This document shows, piece after piece, positions 60,425 through 64,000 of a DNA stretch of 64,000 nucleotides; positions within the stretch are counted from its first letter, which is position 1, and each line of letters starts with the position of its first letter. Made by a program: the position numbers and the translations under genes. The notes beneath the pieces were generated by a model. It did no database searches and was not told the DNA's origin. It saw only the letters and a program-made list of their open reading frames with translations. This DNA is from Carnimonas nigrificans ATCC BAA-78 (lineage in GTDB: Bacteria; Pseudomonadota; Gammaproteobacteria; Pseudomonadales; Halomonadaceae): contig NZ_JAGO01000011.1 of NCBI RefSeq assembly GCF_000526695.1, positions 310,001-374,000 on the forward strand, given 5' to 3'.

Positions 60425-60509
60425 CGGCGTTGATCTGGTAAACGGTAACTCCAGCCATTCGGTAGCGTTGGCCCTGCAAGTGCCGATGTCCTTTGGGTGG
60501 AGCTTTTTC

Positions 60510-60575
60510 ATGAATATTCTTGGCATTGACTGCGGCGCTAGGTATCCGGGCCGCCTATCAGGAAGAGTGGGATGA
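60510..60575 (+). CDS. Possible 21-aa leader peptide upstream of murI
   Basis: ATG 60510 follows GGTGGAG by six bases, a better ribosome site than murI's own. The frame reads MNILGIDCGARYPGRLSGRVG and stops in an ATGA overlap with the murI start, which would couple translation. No relatives recognised. Confidence 0.3.
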   Translation: MNILGIDCGARYPGRLSGRVG

Positions 60576-61411
60576 GCAACTTGCAGGGACCGATACTGGT
60601 ATTTGATTCGGGGGTTGGTGGGCTTTCGGTGGTTGCTCATTTGCGTGCGGTGATGCCCGGGCGTTCCTTGACTTTCCTGTGCGATAACGCAGCGCTCCCC
60701 TACGGCACCAAGGAGGATACGTGGTTGATCGAGCGGATAGTGTCGGTCTGCTGCGCAGGTGCTCGCGCCAGTGGTGCCGGAGTGCTGGTGGTGGCGTGCA
60801 ATACGGCGAGCACTCTGGCGCTGGACGCCTTGCGCGCCGCGCTGCCGATTCCGGTAGTGGGTACCGTGCCTGCCATCAAGCCCGCTGCGGCCATGAGTCG
60901 CAATGGCGTGATTGGGCTGCTGGCGACATCGGGCACGGTCAGGCGTCGCTATACTGACCGTCTGATCGCCCGTTTCGCTGCCGAGCAGCGAGTGGTGCGA
61001 GTGGCCGCCGATGCGCTGGTCAGGCAGGCTGAACAGTGGCTGGCGGGTAGCCCGACTGATCCTTATGTGATCGAACGGTCGCTGGAGCCGCTGTTCGCCG
61101 ATGCCGAGCTCGATACAGTGGTATTGGGCTGTACCCACTTTCCGCTGCTGCGACCTTTCTTCGAAACGCTGGCCCCGCGCCCTATGCAGTGGATTGATTC
61201 CGGTGCCGCTATCGCTCGCCGCACGGTGACGGTCGCGCCACAGGGCCGCATGATCACGGAAGGATCTGATGCGAGCTTTGCGACCGCTCCCGCTGAGCCG
61301 GGCATGATCCATGCGCTCAAGCGTTATGAATTTTCCGCCCCGCAGGGAATTGAGCCGCTCAGAAGTGAAGAGCTTCAAAGCGAGCTGCTCAATAGCGAAC
61401 AGCCCCAGTAG
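60572..61411 (+). CDS. murI: Glutamate racemase MurI
   Basis: 279 residues. It makes D-glutamate for peptidoglycan. The catalytic pair is C76 in ACNTAS and C187 in GCTHFPLL; FDSGVGGLSV at 11-20 is the substrate loop. The last 30 residues are Glu/Ser-rich and non-conserved. ATG 60572 follows AGGAAGAG. Between rarA and trmA on the same strand. Confidence 0.94.
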   Translation: MSNLQGPILVFDSGVGGLSVVAHLRAVMPGRSLTFLCDNAALPYGTKEDTWLIERIVSVCCAGARASGAGVLVVACNTASTLALDALRAALPIPVVGTVPAIKPAAAMSRNGVIGLLATSGTVRRRYTDRLIARFAAEQRVVRVAADALVRQAEQWLAGSPTDPYVIERSLEPLFADAELDTVVLGCTHFPLLRPFFETLAPRPMQWIDSGAAIARRTVTVAPQGRMITEGSDASFATAPAEPGMIHALKRYEFSAPQGIEPLRSEELQSELLNSEQPQ

Positions 61412-61665
61412 AAGCCCGGTGAAGGGGAAGGCAGTCAGCGGATCTCGCATAGCGATTGTCGCGCGCAGTATGGTTAGCACACTGCGCTGAAGAGGGGGCG
61501 TTAACAACACGCCATTTGTCTGAGCCTCCTGCTCACGGCGCGACTTTCGGGTACACTATGCGCCTTGCTTTCTTGCCAAGAGTTCTGCATGGATGTGGCG
61601 GCGCTCAATCGAGTAACGCCTTGAAATGTCCGTTAACTCCTTGCAAGTCATGCAGGTGAGGCGAT

Positions 61666-61710
61666 ATGGCTCGCCTTGCCATCATTTGCCATGTCCAAGA
61701 CAGAGCCTAG
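61666..61710 (+). CDS. Possible 14-aa upstream peptide overlapping the trmA start
   Basis: ATG 61666 lies at a good distance after AGGTGAGG and reads MARLAIICHVQDRA before a stop at 61708-61710, overlapping the trmA start in another frame. Could couple or limit trmA translation. Confidence 0.3.
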   Translation: MARLAIICHVQDRA

Positions 61711-62842
61711 TGAGGTTGTCCGTTTGAGCGTCCCTGTCGTTGACCCCGCGCGCTACGCTGAGCAGCTTTCTGCCAAGCAGCAGCGCATTGCCCAGCAGTT
61801 CGCCCGTTTTGATGCGCCGCCGCTGGAAGTATTTGCATCGCCCGCCGCGCACTATCGTATGCGTGCCGAATTTCGAATCTGGCACGAAGGGGATGATCTC
61901 TTCTACGCCATGTTTGAGGTGGCGGCTGACGATCCCAAAAACAAAACAGTGATTCGTCTTGAGCAGTATGATGTTGCCAGTCAGCGTATCAATGAACTGA
62001 TGCCTGCACTGCGCGACGCTTTTTTACACAGCACCACGCTGCGTCGGCGGCTCTTTCAGGTAGAATTTTTGACCACTCTGGCCGGTGAAGCGCTGGTGAC
62101 TCTGATTTATCATCGCCCTCTGGATGACGCCTGGGAACAAGAGGCAAGAGCGCTTGAGAAGCGGCTGGGGATTGCCATTATCGGGCGTTCGCGCAAACAG
62201 CGGATCGTGCTGACCCGCGACTATGTGACCGAGCACCTTGAGGTGGATGGCACTACCTTCGCTTACCAGCAGGTCGAAAACAGCTTTACCCAGCCCAATG
62301 CCGCGATTGCGGCGACCATGCTCAGTTGGTCGCGGGAAGTGACGCAGCCCGACGCGGATGCCGATAAGGATGATCTGGTCGAGTTCTACTGCGGCAATGG
62401 CCACTTTTCGGTAGCGCTGGCCGATAATTTCAGGCGAGTGCTGGGCACCGAAATTTCACGCACATCGGTGGCCTCAGCGCAGCACAACCTCGCGCTGAAT
62501 GCTATCGACAACGCCGTGATTGCACGCATGTCCGCCGAAGAGTTCTCGCAGGCGCTGTCGGGTGAGCATCGTGGCCGGCGTGCCACGGCACTGGCGCTTG
62601 ATGAGTACAATTTCACTACAGCGCTGGTTGATCCGCCGCGTGCAGGGCTTGATGACGATAGCTGTGCCCAGCTTTCGCGCTATGCACGCATCGTTTATAT
62701 CTCCTGCAACCCAGCCACGCTTGAACGCGATATCGAGCGGCTGAGTGCTACACACGAGATCAAGCGGTTGGCGCTTTTTGATCAGTTTCCCTATACCCAT
62801 CACTGTGAATGTGGCGTGCTACTGGTGCGACGCAGTGCTTAG
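61691..62842 (+). CDS. trmA: tRNA (uracil-54-C5)-methyltransferase TrmA
   Basis: 383 residues. It makes ribothymidine at position 54 of tRNAs using SAM. The sequence follows E. coli TrmA: HYRMRAEFRIWHEGDDL, RQVENSFTQPNAA-like QQVENSFTQPNAA, ELYCGNG-like EFYCGNGHFSVAL for SAM, the nucleophile Cys in YISCNPATL, and FPYTHHCECGVLLVRR at the end. ATG 61691 has no clear ribosome site; the good AGGTGAGG upstream serves another ATG at 61666 in a different frame (see findings). An in-frame TTG at 61676 is possible. Confidence 0.95.
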   Translation: MSKTEPSEVVRLSVPVVDPARYAEQLSAKQQRIAQQFARFDAPPLEVFASPAAHYRMRAEFRIWHEGDDLFYAMFEVAADDPKNKTVIRLEQYDVASQRINELMPALRDAFLHSTTLRRRLFQVEFLTTLAGEALVTLIYHRPLDDAWEQEARALEKRLGIAIIGRSRKQRIVLTRDYVTEHLEVDGTTFAYQQVENSFTQPNAAIAATMLSWSREVTQPDADADKDDLVEFYCGNGHFSVALADNFRRVLGTEISRTSVASAQHNLALNAIDNAVIARMSAEEFSQALSGEHRGRRATALALDEYNFTTALVDPPRAGLDDDSCAQLSRYARIVYISCNPATLERDIERLSATHEIKRLALFDQFPYTHHCECGVLLVRRSA

Positions 62843-62854
62843 GAGTTGCTTGAG

Positions 62855-63763
62855 TTGACCAGCCATACTCTTCCGGCAGAGGCTCTCCAGCCGCGCGTGG
62901 CAGCACTTTACTGTTATCCGGTGAAGGGGCTGGGCGCGGTATCGCTGCTCCATTCAGTGGTGGGAATCGAAGGGCTTGAGTGGGATCGCCGCTGGATGGT
63001 GGTGGATAGTGCTGGACGCTTCGTGACTCAGCGACAGCTACCGGCAATGGCCGCCATTCAGGTGAGCCTTGAGCGCTACCAGCTCTGCCTGAAGGCGCCC
63101 GATGGTCGCCGCTGCTACGTGCCGTTAACGCCGCCACAGGGCGAGCGGGTAGAAACCCGGGTGCATGGCGCTCCGTGCCATGGGATTGATGAAGGCGATG
63201 AAGTCGCTGCCTGGCTGGAAAGCGTATGCCGCGAGCACTGGCGTCACGGCTTGCGGCTTCTGCGCTTCGCTCACGATTCAATCCATGATGAGACGTTGCT
63301 GCGTCATGTGGGCGAACAGCGCTTTGCTAACCTGGGCTATCCTGAACGAAAAGCGACCACAGGTTTCGCCGATGGCTATCCGCTGCTGGTGACATCCCGT
63401 GCCAGTTTGACGGCGGTCAATCAGGCGCTCGCTGCCAAAGGGGAGCAGGGCGTTGAGATGAGCCGCTTCCGCCCGAATGTGGTGCTGCAAGGCGTGCCAG
63501 CCTTTGCCGAGCACGATATCGACACACTGGGTTTCAATGAAGGGGCGCTGGCGCTATGGGCGTGCAAGCCGTGCGAACGTTGCCCCGTTACCCGTGTCGA
63601 TCAATCCAGCGGTGAGGTCGTGCACGCCAGCGAGCCGCTTGAGGTATTGAAGCAGATCGGGCGCTTTCCGGGCACTGCGATCTTTGGGGTGAATGCCATC
63701 GTGCTGGCAGGGCACGGGCAAAGACTGACCGTCGGCGCTTCAGCGGCTATTCGTTGGTGCTGA
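62855..63763 (+). CDS. MOSC-domain protein (YcbX-like, without ferredoxin domain)
   Basis: 302 residues. An N-terminal MOSC beta-barrel (VAALYCYPVKGLGAVSL, GLEWDRRWMVVD, FVTQRQLPAMA) is followed by the MOSC domain with DGYPLLVTSRASL, RFRPNVVL and the conserved Cys in WACKPCERCPVTRVDQ, which binds molybdopterin in the family. E. coli YcbX, which reduces N-hydroxylated compounds, has a C-terminal 2Fe-2S domain that is absent here. The start is probably TTG 62855, nine bases after AGGAG; TTG 62846 is also in frame. It follows trmA by about 12 bp. Confidence 0.85.
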   Translation: MTSHTLPAEALQPRVAALYCYPVKGLGAVSLLHSVVGIEGLEWDRRWMVVDSAGRFVTQRQLPAMAAIQVSLERYQLCLKAPDGRRCYVPLTPPQGERVETRVHGAPCHGIDEGDEVAAWLESVCREHWRHGLRLLRFAHDSIHDETLLRHVGEQRFANLGYPERKATTGFADGYPLLVTSRASLTAVNQALAAKGEQGVEMSRFRPNVVLQGVPAFAEHDIDTLGFNEGALALWACKPCERCPVTRVDQSSGEVVHASEPLEVLKQIGRFPGTAIFGVNAIVLAGHGQRLTVGASAAIRWC

Positions 63764-63847
63764 TGCGTCTTAAACTGCCATGCTTGCAAGCGCTCGCCAT
63801 CAGGTGGGGCCTTGATCTTCGATTGACTGACAACAGTGGATTTTTTC

Positions 63848-64000
63848 ATGTACTCGCTGATTCGCCCCTGGCTTTTCAAGCTCGACGCTGAGAAAGCGCA
63901 CAATCTCACGCTGACATCGCTTGAGAAGGCGCATCGTCTGGGCTTGCTGCCCGATAGTCCGGTCACCTCCCCGGTAACGCTGATGGGGCTAGACTTCCCC
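63848..64000 (+). CDS. pyrD: Dihydroorotate dehydrogenase (quinone) PyrD, N-terminal part
   Basis: The first 51 codons, running off the window. [21 protein letters not shown] is the membrane-associating N-terminal helix of class 2 dihydroorotate dehydrogenases, which feed electrons to quinone in pyrimidine synthesis. The [11 protein letters not shown] that follows begins the barrel. ATG 63848 is 85 bp after the MOSC gene. Confidence 0.93.
   Translation, partial: MYSLIRPWLFKLDAEKAHNLTLTSLEKAHRLGLLPDSPVTSPVTLMGLDFP

Noticed and set aside
60314-61510. A 398-codon minus-strand frame opposite murI
   Set aside because: murI is certain from both catalytic cysteines. The opposite frame is rich in Arg, His and Gln with no ordered hydrophobic pattern.

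Overview
The window is chromosomal DNA of a gammaproteobacterium, most likely of the Halomonadaceae/Oceanospirillales type (inferred). The reasons are the gene order around purB-hflD-mnmA-rluE, icd, clpSA-infA-bpt-aat and ftsK-lolA-rarA, moderately high GC, and several salt-stress systems: betIBA, nhaA and an OpuC/OsmU-type ABC importer. No phage, insertion sequence, CRISPR array or rRNA was seen. Genes are densely packed and nearly all intact.

Region by region. 1-1.6 kb: start of an mdtAB-type RND efflux operon on the minus strand. 1.9-6.0 kb: betI-betB-betA (choline to glycine betaine) on the minus strand, with a BetI-type palindrome and divergent nhaA. 7.7-15.3 kb: an MFS transporter, then a urate catabolism island (hpxO divergent from a urate-type permease, uraD and uraH; hpxZ and hpxW on the minus strand). 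15.9-20.2 kb: an APC permease and an OsmC-YcaO fusion protein, separated by a gene-free stretch with a small repeat family. 20.4-22.1 kb: a LysR regulator divergent from the SMR pair mdtJI. 22.3-27.3 kb: alsD-alsS-lldD on the minus strand with divergent alsR. 28.1-31.6 kb: a four-gene compatible-solute ABC importer. 31.9-33.6 kb: an NADH-dehydrogenase-like flavoprotein followed by an Rrf2 regulator. 34.1-34.3 kb: two identical tRNA-Asn genes.

34.6-40.4 kb holds a SIMPL-domain lipoprotein, ydiJ, ompW and a slyB-like lipoprotein. 40.5-45.9 kb is the minus-strand housekeeping set roxA-purB-hflD-mnmA-rluE, followed by divergent monomeric idh. 49.0-53.9 kb carries all the bacterial N-degron components together: clpS, clpA, bpt and aat, with infA. 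54.4-64 kb on the plus strand is ftsK, a remnant of a probable GIY-YIG nuclease gene, lolA, rarA, murI, trmA, a MOSC protein and the start of pyrD.

Functionally the accessory half supports osmotic adaptation (betaine synthesis and import, Na+/H+ exchange), nitrogen scavenging from urate, and lactate/pyruvate overflow through acetolactate to acetoin. I found no strong case for an entirely new system. The most unusual items are the alsD-alsS-lldD operon, the abbreviated urate pathway with hpxW/hpxZ, the OsmC-YcaO fusion, the flavoprotein/Rrf2 operon behind a perfect 12-bp inverted repeat, the repeat family at 17.5-18.0 kb, and the nuclease remnant after ftsK.
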